Source of the DNA: an uncultured Caldilineaceae bacterium
GTDB lineage: Bacteria > Chloroflexota > Anaerolineae > Caldilineales > Caldilineaceae
DNA: 64,000 nucleotides
Assembly (NCBI GenBank): GCA_951813625.1
Contig: CATOTS010000030.1
Location: 1 to 64,000 of the forward strand
Direction of reading: 5' to 3'
The position numbers were made by a program, and so were the translations under genes. How positions within the stretch are numbered: the first letter of the stretch is position 1; the number at the start of each line of letters is the position of its first letter. This document shows, piece by piece, positions 45,701 to 55,700 of the stretch. The notes beneath the pieces were generated by a model. It was not told the origin of the DNA and made no database searches. It saw only the letters and a program-made list of their open reading frames with translations.

Positions 45701-47275
45701 TCACCTCTCCTGCGGCGTCGCAACATCCGCCGCCCTTGCCGACAGCGGCCCAATCCATTCCGTGTAGAGTACATCCGCGACCTGCGGGTTGATCTGCCGC
45801 AACTCCGCCAATAGCGTCTCCGGCGTTACAATCCCGTACAGGTTGTTCGCCAGGTAGTTCTCCAAGAACTCCTCGAACGCCCGCTCGCCCAGGCTGCGGC
45901 GGATCGTGGAGAAAAAGAGCGCCCCCTTGGCGTAGACCACACCCTCGTATTGAATCGAGTCGGCAAACGCCATCACCGGCTGATTGAGCGCCGCATCCTC
46001 TTCGCGGCTGATCAACCCGTCGACCACCACCTGCCAGCGCCGCGATTCCAGGATGTCGGCCGCGCCCGCGCCGTGCACCGCCTCATAGTAGATGCGGCTC
46101 GAATACTCCGCCAGCCCTTCGTCAATCCACGGCTGGTTGACCGGATCGTTGTGGACCAGCTGATACCACCACTGATGCGCCACCTCGTGGACCGCGCGAA
46201 TCTCCAGCTGGTCCCGGTAACGGTCGTACAGCTGCACGCCCAGCAGGAAGGCCTGCGGATACTCCATCCCCCTGAAGTTTATCGGCGCCGACGCCACCCG
46301 CAGCTCAGGGTATGGATAGGGCCCGAACCAGTCGCTGTACACCCGTAGCGCCGCTGCCGTGTGCTGCAGAACGGCGCGCCCTGCCTCCTCATGTTCCGGC
46401 AGCCAGTAGCTCGTCACGCGTGTGCCATAAGCTTCCAGGCTGTCCGATTGAAACCGGTCGCTGAGATGGATGAAAAACTCGCGCGACATATCCGTCTCCC
46501 ACCGGTGCAGCACCCGCCCCTCGCTGACCGTCGTCGAGGTGACCAGCATGCCGCTCGTCACCGCGATCTGATCGCTCGGCACCGTGCCGGTGACGACGAA
46601 CTGGGAGATATAGTTGAACGCCGCGTCCCCGCGGCTGGTGCCCCTCTCCAGCCACCAGCGCCCGGTCGCCGCGGTCGGCCCCGGCTGGTAGACCGCCAGC
46701 GAGGGGTAGAATAGCGGCAGGCTCACAAAGTCCTGGCTGTAGCCGAACAGGCGGTAGGCTGCACTGGTGTCCGCGGCCCAGTGCGGGATCTCCAGCCGCC
46801 AACTCAGGTAAACGGTCGTCGTCTGCCCCCGCAGCAGGGCACGCGGCAACTCCACGCGCACCGCCGTATTCTGTTCCAGGTAGGTGAACGGCGCGGTGCT
46901 GCCCTCGACCGCCGCGTTCTGAATGCTGAAGTCGGCGCCGTAATGCGGCAGCGCCGGATAGAGCCGGAAGATCAGATAGGTCCAGGGGTCCGCGCTGTTG
47001 TTGGGCACGCGGATGTTGGCCGTGCCTTGCAGAGAGGTCAGATCGTCGCTCAGGGTGAACTCGATCTCATAATGGGGCATCGCATTGGCAGCCGCCTGCG
47101 ACTTATCCTCCACCGTTGAAGAGCCAATCCCACGGCAGGCTGCCAGCACGAGTATCAGCAGCAGCAGGCTGACGCCCACCGCGCCAAGAGAAGCGTGAAG
47201 CTTTCTCCCCTCTCTGCTCTTTACTCTCTCCTGTGCGTATGCGGGTATGAAATGCAATGACTGTGGCTGTTTCAT
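45701..47275 (-). CDS. M1-family metallopeptidase, predicted lipoprotein
   Basis: A 524-residue protein. After a basic N-terminus a hydrophobic segment ends in a lipobox VLAAC near residue 47, indicating anchoring outside the cytoplasmic membrane. Beta-rich N-terminal domain (HYEIEFTLSDDLTSLQGTANIRVPNNS) follows. The exopeptidase motif is replaced by FRGMEYPQ (GMEYP, compare GAMEN), and the zinc site is HEVAHQWWYQL near residue 360 with the third ligand Glu in WIDEGLAEY. Members trim N-terminal amino acids from peptides. The C-terminal catalytic helices end soon after, so the typical large ARM-like C-terminal domain is lacking. Confidence 0.9.
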   Translation of the reverse strand: MKQPQSLHFIPAYAQERVKSREGRKLHASLGAVGVSLLLLILVLAACRGIGSSTVEDKSQAAANAMPHYEIEFTLSDDLTSLQGTANIRVPNNSADPWTYLIFRLYPALPHYGADFSIQNAAVEGSTAPFTYLEQNTAVRVELPRALLRGQTTTVYLSWRLEIPHWAADTSAAYRLFGYSQDFVSLPLFYPSLAVYQPGPTAATGRWWLERGTSRGDAAFNYISQFVVTGTVPSDQIAVTSGMLVTSTTVSEGRVLHRWETDMSREFFIHLSDRFQSDSLEAYGTRVTSYWLPEHEEAGRAVLQHTAAALRVYSDWFGPYPYPELRVASAPINFRGMEYPQAFLLGVQLYDRYRDQLEIRAVHEVAHQWWYQLVHNDPVNQPWIDEGLAEYSSRIYYEAVHGAGAADILESRRWQVVVDGLISREEDAALNQPVMAFADSIQYEGVVYAKGALFFSTIRRSLGERAFEEFLENYLANNLYGIVTPETLLAELRQINPQVADVLYTEWIGPLSARAADVATPQER

Positions 47276-47362
47276 AGCAACGGTAACAGTTGTAACCTAT
47301 TCTATGCAGCAGAAGGTGAACTGCGTAGCGTCAACTCAGCAGGTGCCACTTGATTGATCAGT

Positions 47363-47980
47363 TCACACCTGCCAGCCGCGTAACGTGTTACGCAAAGCCT
47401 CGACGAAACGCCGCAAAGCTTCGTCCGCCCGCGTAGCGCGGTCAATGTTCATCTGCCGCACGATATCCTCGGCATACTCGATGCCTCCCAGGATGGGTGT
47501 GCCGCCCGCGGCGTGAATCTCCTTTATTAAGCGCTCCTTGTAGCGTTCGCGGCTGCACTTCCTGTCCGGCGCCTGACAGCCGCGTCCGAATACAGCTTTG
47601 AAGGCAGCCCCGTCGAGCAGCAGCCAGCGCTCTACATGCGGATCGGGAATAGCAAGGAGAACAGGCGCCGGGGCATCCAGGTCACCAATTTCCCTGCTGC
47701 GCTCGTTCAGTCCTTTGCAGTTGGCGTCGGTAGCAACAACTATCAGGTCTGGCCAAGGCGTGCCCTGCCTTTTCAGATCGCGAATGTAATTCCTTAGTTC
47801 GACGATTACTTTGCCGTGCCCGCCCGTTGCGCTGCGCCAGTCAAGCCGCACTTCGATACCGTACTCTGCGGCGACCCTCTGCACGAGAGTGCCGATTACC
47901 TTCTGATGCGCGTAATCCTCCACAAAGAGCGCAAAATAGCGTTCAGACAATGAAGTGGTAGCGCCTTGAACACTAGGCAT
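47363..47980 (-). CDS. TOPRIM-like partner of an ABC-type ATPase, putative nuclease
   Basis: A 205-residue protein started at ATG 47980, overlapping the ATPase stop by eight bases; GTG 47992 is an alternative. The opening RYFALFVEDYAHQKVIGTLVQRVA places a Glu in a beta-turn-alpha context like the TOPRIM Glu. DLIVVATDANCKG near residue 85 supplies the acidic second motif (D-x-N rather than D-x-D). AIPDPHVERWLL near 115 is typical of OLD-type and DUF4276/DUF4435-like TOPRIM proteins. It would cleave nucleic acid when triggered by the ATPase. Exact family not recognised. The pair is a plausible anti-phage module. Confidence 0.7.
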   Translation of the reverse strand: MPSVQGATTSLSERYFALFVEDYAHQKVIGTLVQRVAAEYGIEVRLDWRSATGGHGKVIVELRNYIRDLKRQGTPWPDLIVVATDANCKGLNERSREIGDLDAPAPVLLAIPDPHVERWLLLDGAAFKAVFGRGCQAPDRKCSRERYKERLIKEIHAAGGTPILGGIEYAEDIVRQMNIDRATRADEALRRFVEALRNTLRGWQV

Positions 47981-49286
47981 CAAAGTCCCCACGCATTATG
48001 CGTTCCGACACGGGGAGCTTCTCCTGCCCGTCACAGAAAGCTCTATCGATATCACCGCCTCGTCCCAATGGCCCCCAACTCGTGGCAAAGCGATCGATGC
48101 GCGTACGGCGATCCAGGCGGCGCACTACGTACAGGCAATCGTTGGCCAGCAGATCGGGCAGGATCGGCGAGTGCGTTGTGATGATGTGCTGAGTCTGATT
48201 TCGAATCTCCTGTGTCTTCAACAGTTCCGCGATTAACTGAATCCGGCGCGGGTGAACCCCGTTCTCCGGCTCCTCGAACCCGACTAGCCCTGGGGCATCC
48301 TCAACTCCGGTCAGCGCCAACAATCCGAGTAGCCGCAATGTGCCTTCGGAGAGGACGCGTGCCGGCATTGCCACGCCACCTTCTTTGAGGCGCAGTTCTA
48401 CTTCGCCGAGATCGCTTACATCGACTTCAATACCCTCGAAATTGGGCACGAGGGTATGCAGAGCCTTTTCGACCGCCTGGAACCGGTCTGCGTTCTGCGC
48501 CTTCATCGTATTGAGAAAAGCGGCAAGCTCCTCCCCCATCAGCCCCAGATGACGCACTTCCTTGACCGGATTGGCCGCCCGCATCCGTTCACGCGGCTCG
48601 AAGTAGAAAAACAGCCAGTGCTCCAATTCCCGCCGCGCCGCCACCAGATGTGGATAGTGCGGAGGATAGTGTGGCATCGAGAGAATGCTGTGATCTAAGT
48701 AACGATCATAATAGGTAGGGTGTGCCTGTCCTTCTAATCGTAGATGTATCTTCTTACCCTGTCTTTCAATGAAAGGTCTGCGTTTGCCCGTAGGCTCCCC
48801 TTTTTGGTTCAAGGCGGCCAGATACTCGTCCGTCACCCGTAAAATGCCCGACTGAGGCAGCATTTCCACCTCGATTCGGTAGCGCAGATCCCGTTCGCGC
48901 ACGCGGGCAGGGACCTTGTCGCCCTCCCTGACCCTGATCTCGCCGGCCGGCCGACGCATCTCCTGTATCTCACGGTTGACGCCAGAAATGATCGCGTCCG
49001 ACAGCTTCAGATCAGCCTCGATAGAGAAGCATAGCCGTTCTTGTTCAAGCAGCCCTCTAATTCCTCTCTCTCCGATTGTGAAGGATTCAAGCGGCTTGCC
49101 CCGGTACGGGGGATCAAATGCCTCCTTGAGCGTCCGGCTCGTCCCCAATTTCGACAGAAGTTGCAGCGCGTCCAAGAAGTTGCTCTTGCCCGCTGCATTC
49201 GGTCCGAACAGCACTACAAGCTGGGGCAGATGCACTTCAACGTCTTCAAGAGACTTGTAACCACGAATATGTATACGCTTCAGCAT
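47973..49286 (-). CDS. AAA/ABC-type ATPase (OLD-like without nuclease domain)
   Basis: A 437-residue protein started at ATG 49286 (MLKRIHIRGYKSLEDVEV). It is an SMC/ABC-like ATPase: Walker A FGPNAAGKSNFLDAL near residue 33, a long insertion (about 70-270) and a signature RVLSEGTLRLLGLLAL near 325, Walker B GLVGFEEPENGVHPRRI, then HIITTHSPILPDLL with the switch His. These belong to the AAA_21/OLD class found in defence pairs such as PARIS or Gabija-like systems. The TOPRIM partner gene overlaps its 3' end, so the two are translationally coupled. Not identical to any system I can name with confidence. Confidence 0.85.
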   Translation of the reverse strand: MLKRIHIRGYKSLEDVEVHLPQLVVLFGPNAAGKSNFLDALQLLSKLGTSRTLKEAFDPPYRGKPLESFTIGERGIRGLLEQERLCFSIEADLKLSDAIISGVNREIQEMRRPAGEIRVREGDKVPARVRERDLRYRIEVEMLPQSGILRVTDEYLAALNQKGEPTGKRRPFIERQGKKIHLRLEGQAHPTYYDRYLDHSILSMPHYPPHYPHLVAARRELEHWLFFYFEPRERMRAANPVKEVRHLGLMGEELAAFLNTMKAQNADRFQAVEKALHTLVPNFEGIEVDVSDLGEVELRLKEGGVAMPARVLSEGTLRLLGLLALTGVEDAPGLVGFEEPENGVHPRRIQLIAELLKTQEIRNQTQHIITTHSPILPDLLANDCLYVVRRLDRRTRIDRFATSWGPLGRGGDIDRAFCDGQEKLPVSERIMRGDFDA

Positions 49287-49466
49287 GGTGGAGTCTCCAC
49301 AAAGCAGCCTTTTGACGATCTGCCCGTTGCCGACTTTATCTTTCTGCCTCTTGGCAATGGGCAAATACCCGGTGCCTGCAACGCTTTAGTCCAGTCCGGC
49401 ACGGTTCCGCATGACTACCCTGTGCCTTGTGTTCCTCCTACAATAATAACATAATCGGACTGTACA

Positions 49467-49495
49467 TGTTAAAATATGCACGGATGTGCTACAAT
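49467..49495 (+). promoter_or_regulatory. Possible promoter of ogt
   Basis: TACAAT at 49490-49495 with a weak TGTTAA at 49467-49472 (17-bp spacing), in an AT-rich gap between the divergent ATPase gene and ogt. The ogt ATG is 37 bp downstream. Confidence 0.4.
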
Positions 49496-49531
49496 GACAA
49501 TCTGACACCAACGCAAATCAGGGTTCATGCA

Positions 49532-50035
49532 ATGTCTTTATCGATCACAAGCTACCACTCCCCAATCGGCGCCATCGAAATCCGCGCCACCGCCGCGGCC
49601 CTAACCGCAGTCGAATATGTCGAGGATCCGCCCGCCGCTGACGCCATCCGCCATGAGCCCGCCGCAGCCCCTGCGGACGCGCATCCGATCCTCGAAGAGG
49701 CGCAGCGTCAGCTGACCGCCTATTTCGCCGGTTCGCTGCGCTGCTTCGACCTGCCCCTGGCGCTCGACGGCACGCCCTTTCAGCGCCAGGTCTGGCAGCA
49801 GCTTCGCAGCGTCGGCTACGGCGAGACCGCAAGTTACGGCGCGATCGCCGCGGCGATTGACAACCCCAAGGCCGTGCGCGCCGTCGGCGCGGCCAACGGC
49901 CGCAACCCGGTTGCCATCATCGTGCCCTGTCACCGCATCATCGGCAGCGGCGGACGTGCGAAATTGACCGGTTACGGCGGCGGCCTATGGCGCAAGGAGT
50001 GGCTGCTGCAGCATGAAGGGGTGCTGCTGATGTGA
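49532..50035 (+). CDS. ogt: Methylated-DNA--protein-cysteine methyltransferase
   Basis: A 167-residue suicide DNA repair protein that removes methyl groups from O6-methylguanine. The start is ATG 49532. The N-terminal ribonuclease-like domain is short; the C-terminal domain has FQRQVWQQLRSVGYGETASYGAIA, then [28 protein letters not shown] with the active-site Cys in PCHR near residue 130, and the ending [19 protein letters not shown]. Its last 59 codons (from 49859) are repeated at 52531-52708 beyond the LRR gene. Convergent with the large helicase gene in the inferred ancestral order. Confidence 0.95.
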   Translation: MSLSITSYHSPIGAIEIRATAAALTAVEYVEDPPAADAIRHEPAAAPADAHPILEEAQRQLTAYFAGSLRCFDLPLALDGTPFQRQVWQQLRSVGYGETASYGAIAAAIDNPKAVRAVGAANGRNPVAIIVPCHRIIGSGGRAKLTGYGGGLWRKEWLLQHEGVLLM

Positions 50036-50069
50036 GGAGGGCCAGCCGCGGCGACCGCCGCAGTTGGGA

Positions 50070-50181
50070 CTACAGATCCAGCTCGAATACCACCTCCGGC
50101 AGGGCTACTTCCCAGCTGTCGCACTGTAGGCCGCTTTGGCACTGTCGTCCTGACTGCTCGCGGCTCCAGGTGGCGGTGTCA
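50070..50181 (-). pseudogene. Partial, diverged copy of the helicase C-terminus
   Basis: Minus-strand reading TATWSREQSGRQCQSGL, CDSWEVALPEVVFELDL and a stop at 50070-50072 matches the end of the 1,710-residue helicase (ATWSREQSEPQYQSGL, CDSWEVVVPALVFEPDS). About 37 codons remain. Divergence is far higher than in the neighbouring ogt repeat, so it derives from a different allele or strain. Confidence 0.8.
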
Positions 50182-50248
50182 CGGATTGGCTCAGGGCTGC
50201 CGGCAAAAACGGGCCCACAGCGGCAGTTTCGCCTATGTCGAAGGAAAA

Positions 50249-50270
50249 GGGGGCCTCTCGCAAGGCCCCC
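50249..50270 (-). terminator. Intrinsic-terminator-like hairpin downstream of the LRR gene
   Basis: GGGGGCCT and AGGCCCCC form an 8-bp stem with a six-base loop, located about 30 bp after the LRR stop when read on the minus strand. An A-rich run just to its left (50241-50248) gives a short U-containing tract in that transcript. Confidence 0.6.
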
Positions 50271-50301
50271 CACAACGTCATTAGCTTTCCGGCGGCCGCG
50301 T

Positions 50302-52329
50302 CTATACGCAAAACGACAGACCGAGACTTTGGAAGTCGTTGAAGCGAACATCCTCCAGAGCTTTGGGAACGCATCCTCTCAACCGGTTGCCGTTGAGATA
50401 CAGATTGCGGAGGTTGTCGAGGTTGCCCAGTTCGCTCGGAATCGTACCGCTCAGCCGGTTGTTGTTGAGGTACAACCGCTGCAGGTTGTCGAGGTCGCCC
50501 AGTTCGCTTGGAATCGTACCGGTCAACTGGTTGTTGTCGAGATGCAGGCGTTGTAGGTTGTCGAGGTCGCCCAACTCGGTCGGAACCGCCCCGCTCAACT
50601 GGTTGTAGTGGAGCGACAACTGCCGCAGGTTGTCGAGGTCGCCTAACTCGGTCGGAATCGAGCCGCTCAGCTGGTTGCGAGAAAGGATCAGATGCGTCAG
50701 GCTGTCAAGGTTGCCCAGTTCGGTCGGAATCGTACCTGTCAACTGGTTGCTACTGAGGTTCAGCCACTCCAGGTTGGCGAGGTCGCCTAACGCGGTCGGG
50801 ACTGTCCCGGCCAACTGGTTGCTGGAGAGGTACAACACCTTAAGGTCTTCGAGATCGCCCAGTGCGGTGGGAAGCGATCCGGTCAGCCCGTTGCCGTTGA
50901 GGTAGAGATACTGCAGGCTGTCCATATTGCCCAACGCCGCCGGTATCGCCCCGCTCAGCTTGTTGGAGGTGAGGCCTATCCACTCCAGGTTGTCGAGGCT
51001 GCCAAACGCTGCTGGAAGCGACCCACTCAAATCGTTGTAGTCCAGGTTCATCGTTTTCAGGTTGTCAAGGTTGCCCAACGCCGCTGGAAGCGACCCGCTC
51101 AACTCGTTGAACGGGAGGTAGAGCGATTCCAGTTTGTCGAGGTCGCCCAACACCGCTGGAAGCGACCCGCTCAACATGTTGACCTGAAGGTCCAACCTGC
51201 TCACCCGGCCACTGTCATCGGTTGTGACGCCGTACCAATTCCCGATCGGCTCATCGGTCAGCCAATTGTCGCTTTTCGACCAGTTGGGGCCATCCGTCGC
51301 GTTGTAAAGCGCGACCAGAACCTCCCTGTCCTTCGTGGGTACAGGCGTAACCGTGGCGGTTGGCGTGGGTGTCGCCGTGGCCGTGGCCGTCGCCGTCGCG
51401 GTAGGTGTCGCTGTGGCTGTGGCAGTCGGGCCAGGTGTCGCCGTGGCAGTCGCCGTCGGTTGGTTGTAATGGACCGTTACAACGTAATCATACGTGAACG
51501 CGAGATTTACGTCATTGTCCAAATAACTGGTCGACGTACCTTCTATCCTGAAGGTTCTTGTCACTTCCTCTCCCTGTTCTTCATGTGTTCGAGTAAGTAT
51601 GTAGTGGCTTACCGAACCACCTGTGGGAGCATTCCAGGTCACGACAATTGAGTTTTCCACAAAGTCGAACGACGGGGTGATCGTCTCCGGCAGGGCCTGC
51701 GGGCTGTCCGTAGCCTCAGGCTCGGATGTAGCGGTTGCCGTCGGCGTAGCTGTCGGGTTGGCCGTAGCCGTATGCGTTGCCGTCGCCGTATGCGTGGCAA
51801 TGGGTGTGGGAGTAGCCGAGGGCGTCGCTGTAGCTGTATGTGTGGCGGTGGGTGTGGGAGTAGCAGAGGGCGTTGCTGTAGCCGTATGTGTGGCGGTGGC
51901 CGTAGGCTCCGACGCGACCGTAATCCTGACAACCGGCGCCCAACCCCCATTGGGGCCGCTGTAACGGGCCCGCACCCTGATCTTGTAGCGCACCCCCTGC
52001 TGCAAACCGGTAATCGTATACGAGGGGCTCGTAGGGAACGCATTGCCCGTACTGGCAGACCGGGACGGGAAGCTCTCTCCTACGGGTCCCCAGTTTACGC
52101 GGTAGTTGTTCGGCGTGTCAGTCGGGGCATCCCACGTTATCGCAATCTCTCCAGGCTGGTTGCTTGTTGCCTGCAGGTTCTGAATCGCCTGTGTGTCTTC
52201 CTGGGCGCTCACCGTCCCATCGCTGCCCAGCCCCAACAGCAGGGCCACCAGGATAAGCGACGCAAGAACGGCAGAGCCTGCTCTTCGCATTTCTGGTCGG
52301 GTGAGCCATTGCCCTACGGCTGCACTCAT
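50302..52329 (-). CDS. Secreted plant-type leucine-rich-repeat protein with two fibronectin-like domains
   Basis: A 675-residue eukaryote-like protein. The ATG at 52329 has GGAGGAAACTC upstream. A signal peptide ends around residue 42 (VSAQ). Fn3-like domain 1 spans about 45-138 ([32 protein letters not shown]); a [12 protein letters not shown] linker follows; Fn3-like domain 2 about 215-290; a second TATA-rich linker; an LRR N-cap ([19 protein letters not shown]) and then twelve 24-residue repeats of plant type LxxLxLxxNxLxGxIPxxLGxLxx, closing with a GLSFCV cap. It is probably exposed or secreted and mediates contact with a eukaryotic host or other cells. It is the only gene of cassette B. 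Confidence 0.92.
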   Translation of the reverse strand: MSAAVGQWLTRPEMRRAGSAVLASLILVALLLGLGSDGTVSAQEDTQAIQNLQATSNQPGEIAITWDAPTDTPNNYRVNWGPVGESFPSRSASTGNAFPTSPSYTITGLQQGVRYKIRVRARYSGPNGGWAPVVRITVASEPTATATHTATATPSATPTPTATHTATATPSATPTPIATHTATATHTATANPTATPTATATSEPEATDSPQALPETITPSFDFVENSIVVTWNAPTGGSVSHYILTRTHEEQGEEVTRTFRIEGTSTSYLDNDVNLAFTYDYVVTVHYNQPTATATATPGPTATATATPTATATATATATPTPTATVTPVPTKDREVLVALYNATDGPNWSKSDNWLTDEPIGNWYGVTTDDSGRVSRLDLQVNMLSGSLPAVLGDLDKLESLYLPFNELSGSLPAALGNLDNLKTMNLDYNDLSGSLPAAFGSLDNLEWIGLTSNKLSGAIPAALGNMDSLQYLYLNGNGLTGSLPTALGDLEDLKVLYLSSNQLAGTVPTALGDLANLEWLNLSSNQLTGTIPTELGNLDSLTHLILSRNQLSGSIPTELGDLDNLRQLSLHYNQLSGAVPTELGDLDNLQRLHLDNNQLTGTIPSELGDLDNLQRLYLNNNRLSGTIPSELGNLDNLRNLYLNGNRLRGCVPKALEDVRFNDFQSLGLSFCV

Positions 52330-52530
52330 GAGTTTCCTCCTTCACTTTGGAGCTCAACAGTTGCGCCGCGCGTCCCCAACCGGCCCAATCGGCGCTTGCG
52401 GCAGCAAGCCGGACACGGGGGTTCGCAAAGGAATGACTGGGAAATACCCTAGAGTACCTCTTCCGGCACCGGAAGTACCTTTATTCTGTACCACTTTAGG
52501 GGCACTTATCTACCAAGAACGCGACTTCAT

Positions 52531-52708
52531 CGACAACCCCAAGGCCGTGCGCGCCGTCGGCGCGGCCAACGGCCGCAACCCGGTTGCCATCATCGTGCCC
52601 TGTCATCGCATCATCGGCAGCGGCGGACGTGCGAAATTGACCGGCTACGGCGGCGGCCTATGGCGCAAGGAGTGGCTGCTGCAGCATGAAGGGGTGCTGC
52701 TGATGTGA
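52531..52708 (+). pseudogene. Partial second copy of the ogt 3' end
   Basis: The last 59 codons of ogt, from [14 protein letters not shown] through [10 protein letters not shown] to the stop at 52706-52708, with two silent differences (CAC/CAT, GGT/GGC). Upstream bases do not match ogt. An open frame continues leftward to 52193 but is unrelated. It retains the active-site PCHR but lacks two thirds of the protein and is surely inactive. Confidence 0.9.
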
Positions 52709-52742
52709 GGGGGGCCAGCCGTGTCGACCGCCGCGGCTGAGG

Positions 52743-55700
52743 CTATGAATCCGGCTCGAACACCAACGCCGGCACTACTACTTCCCAGCTGTCGCAGCGC
52801 AAGCCGCTTTGGTACTGTGGTTCTGACTGCTCGCGGCTCCAGGTGGCGATGGCATGGACCTCGGCAGAGAAGCAGCGCATCCCCGCCGGCGCCTCGAAAC
52901 TACCGGCAAGCTGTCCCACGACCACCCCGTTGTGATCCAGCAACTCCCAACGCTTCGCCCCGGTGCGCACCTGCAATTGATCGCCCGCCGTGAGCGCAGC
53001 GATCGCGCCGTGCACCCGGTGGTTGGGATGCCTGTACCCCGCGAAACTCAGAAAGACCTCGCGCAGGCTTAGCTCTTTGTGTAAGCGGGCGAGTTCCGGC
53101 GCAGCCTGGGGCAACCCAACCGGCACCCGGCGACGTATCACGGAAGAGGAGTCGCTCAATGCAACCTGGAATGGGTGTGCACCTGGGAAACATGCAAGGG
53201 TGAGGGTCTGCCGCGCGCGGCTCATGGCTACGTAGTAGAGGCGGCGCGGGGCGTCCGCATCCTCGCCGCGGCCGACGCGATCCCACCCTCCGTCCAGCAC
53301 AACTACGTGGTCGAACTCCAGCCCTTTGGCTCGATGGGCGGTCAGCAGCAGCAACCCTCGCTGACTGCGGCGCACTTCCCGTCCCCACTCAGCCAGCCAT
53401 TCGATGAACTGGGCCTCCCCGGTTTCTGCTCCGCCAGTCTCCCGCGCGTATTCGGCAATCGCTTCCTGCAACAGTTCAGTCCAGGGCGTTGCAGGCTGTT
53501 TGTCAAGCCAGTCGTTAATCGCCCCGCTTGCCACCAACCGCGATTCCCGTCCCCGCAACCATTGCACAAGCGCTTGCGTCTCCCGCAGATGCCAGACGCT
53601 TGAACTCTCTTCGTTCGCCATCTGCACCGGAATTCCCTCGAGTTCGCAGAGGCTGCGTACCGGGTCCAGGTATTTCCACTCTCGCGCCACCACCGCGCAG
53701 TCGGACCAGTCCCACGCTTGAATGAGACCGGACAATCGCTTTAACTCCGCTATAGCCGCCTGCGCCTGCGTGATAGAAGTGTCACCCACCGGCAGGATCT
53801 GCACTCGACCGCGGCCGACCGGGTCCTGTTCAGTCCATGAACCCCCCGGCGCGTCCTTTGTCCGTGCTCGGTCAATCACAATCGGATGCCCGCTCTTCAT
53901 CCGCTGCCGCGCTGGTTCGATCACCGAATTCGCAGCCGTAATTATGTGGGCGGTGGAGCGGTAGTTGTCCGTCAGGTAAGAAGGCTTGGCTCCATAGTCC
54001 TCTTCAAAGCGGCGGATGAACTCCACCGACGCGCCGCTGAACGCGTAGATATTCTGATCGTCATCCCCTACCGCGAAGAGGGTGAGCCTGTCGTCCTCTT
54101 CGGCAAGCGTCCTGCCCGCCAGCGCCGAAATCAACTCATATTCCTCCGGGCCAATGTCCTGGTACTCGTCCACCAGTATCCAGCGGAATCCTGCCAGCAG
54201 GCGCGTCCGCATCTCGTCCGCCGCGTCCGGCGGCAACCCTTCCCCGCGCAGCAGGGAGACCGCCTGTTGCATGATCTCCCGAAAATCACTGTCGTCCAGC
54301 CGTTTCGCCCGCCCCGAAAAACTGGCGCCGACCAGCCGCATCGCCAGCGCGTGGCAGGTCAGCACGATCACCCCGCGGGCGTCGTCGCCGATCAATTCCG
54401 CCAGGCGGCGCCGGATCTCGACCGCTGCGTGCCGGTTGTAAGCGAGAGCCAGGATGCCGCGCGGCTTCTCCCGCCTCACCCGTATCAGATAGGCGATGCG
54501 ATGCACCAGCACCCGCGTCTTGCCGGAGCCGGGGCCAGCGAGAACCAGCACGTTTGTCCGCTCCCGGTCGTCTGCCACGATGCGGCGCTGGATGGGGTTC
54601 CTCAGACTTTCGACGATCGTGCGCCACGATTCCGGTGTGGTCTGTCGCGCAATCTCGCTCTCTCGATCCGGTAGCCAGCGTTGCAGAAACGCCTCTTGCG
54701 GCAGGCTGAAGTAGTCCACGGCCAGACGCAGGGCGTCCGTCATCGATCCCAGGCCCTTCTGTGCATACTCCATCATCACGTGAATTTGCAGCACCTGCTC
54801 GTCATAGTGGAACTGGAGAGGGACAAAGTCGGCCTGGGCGAAGCCGCGCCTCTCCTTGCTTAACCGGATCGTCATCGCCGGGCGGAAGACCGCCAGCCCC
54901 TTGTTCAACTGGATGACCTCCTGCTCGTGCAGCCAAAGCAGCGCGCGGTCCGTCAGCTTGTCCGGTTTTCTTCCGCGGCTGTTCAGGGTCAGGTCGGACT
55001 TGACCGCCGCCAGCAGCTTGCCCAGAGTCGTCTCGGCCAACAGGTCCGTGCCCCGGCTTCCCTGCGGCAGACAGGAGATCAGGTGATCCAGCAGGCGTTT
55101 TGCACCCGCGCGTCGCAACTCAGCGGTCTTTTCCAAGTCATTCCACTCGCGTCGCAATGTGATCTGCAATATCTCCGCGTTACGTCCCCACACCCCGAGG
55201 CTGCCCCCTCTGCCGCCTTCGCCCCGTCCATCGGCGGCAATGCTGCGGACGATGCGCCGCACATACTCCGGCAGAGCGCTGGCGTGGCCGTCGTCCTTGA
55301 GCTGTTGCGTGACGAGCCGCAGATGCAGCGGATAGGTGTCCCCTTTTGCCATATCCGGGGCCATCTCCTGCAATAGGGCGATCAGCGCTTGCTCTAACTC
55401 CGACGCCTCCACGAATCGTCGCTGCGAAGAGTGCTGCACCCCAACGTGGACGTAGGCGGTGAGTGCCGTATCGTTGCTGGCGATGCCCAACTGTTCCAGG
55501 TCATACAGCGCGCCGCGCACGCCCTCCGGCGTCAGCCCCGTTTCGGTCATCAACTCATCGGTGGTTATGCCCTCGTCCGCATCCGCGTCGATCAGCTTTT
55601 CGGAAATGATCATGAGTTGACGACGGTAGGCATCGTTGATTTCGGCCTTTTCGAGCTTGGCCCATGCCTCCTTTGCTGTATTCACCCGCAAGGAGGACGG

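Larger units (their letters stand above)
50036..52708. other. Candidate cassette B: LRR gene bounded by duplicated ogt/helicase 3' ends
   Basis: The ancestral junction [ogt 3' end][helicase 3' end] appears twice as a direct repeat, 49859-50181 and 52531-52856. The ogt parts differ at two of about 178 positions; the helicase parts are only about 80 percent identical. Between them lies the LRR protein gene and its flanks. So the left junction has full ogt plus a foreign helicase tail, and the right junction has an ogt tail plus the full helicase gene. This is the product expected from a single crossover with a circular or linear donor carrying a related junction. Confidence 0.75.

Noticed and set aside
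50330..51180. Regular 72-bp periodicity that could suggest a CRISPR or tandem array
   Set aside because: It is the coding sequence of 24-residue leucine-rich repeats in an intact frame; there are no spacers and no cas genes.
51340..51940. GGCGTAGCTGT/GCCGTGGC-type microsatellite
   Set aside because: Codes for Thr/Ala/Pro linkers in the secreted LRR protein; not an independent repeat element.
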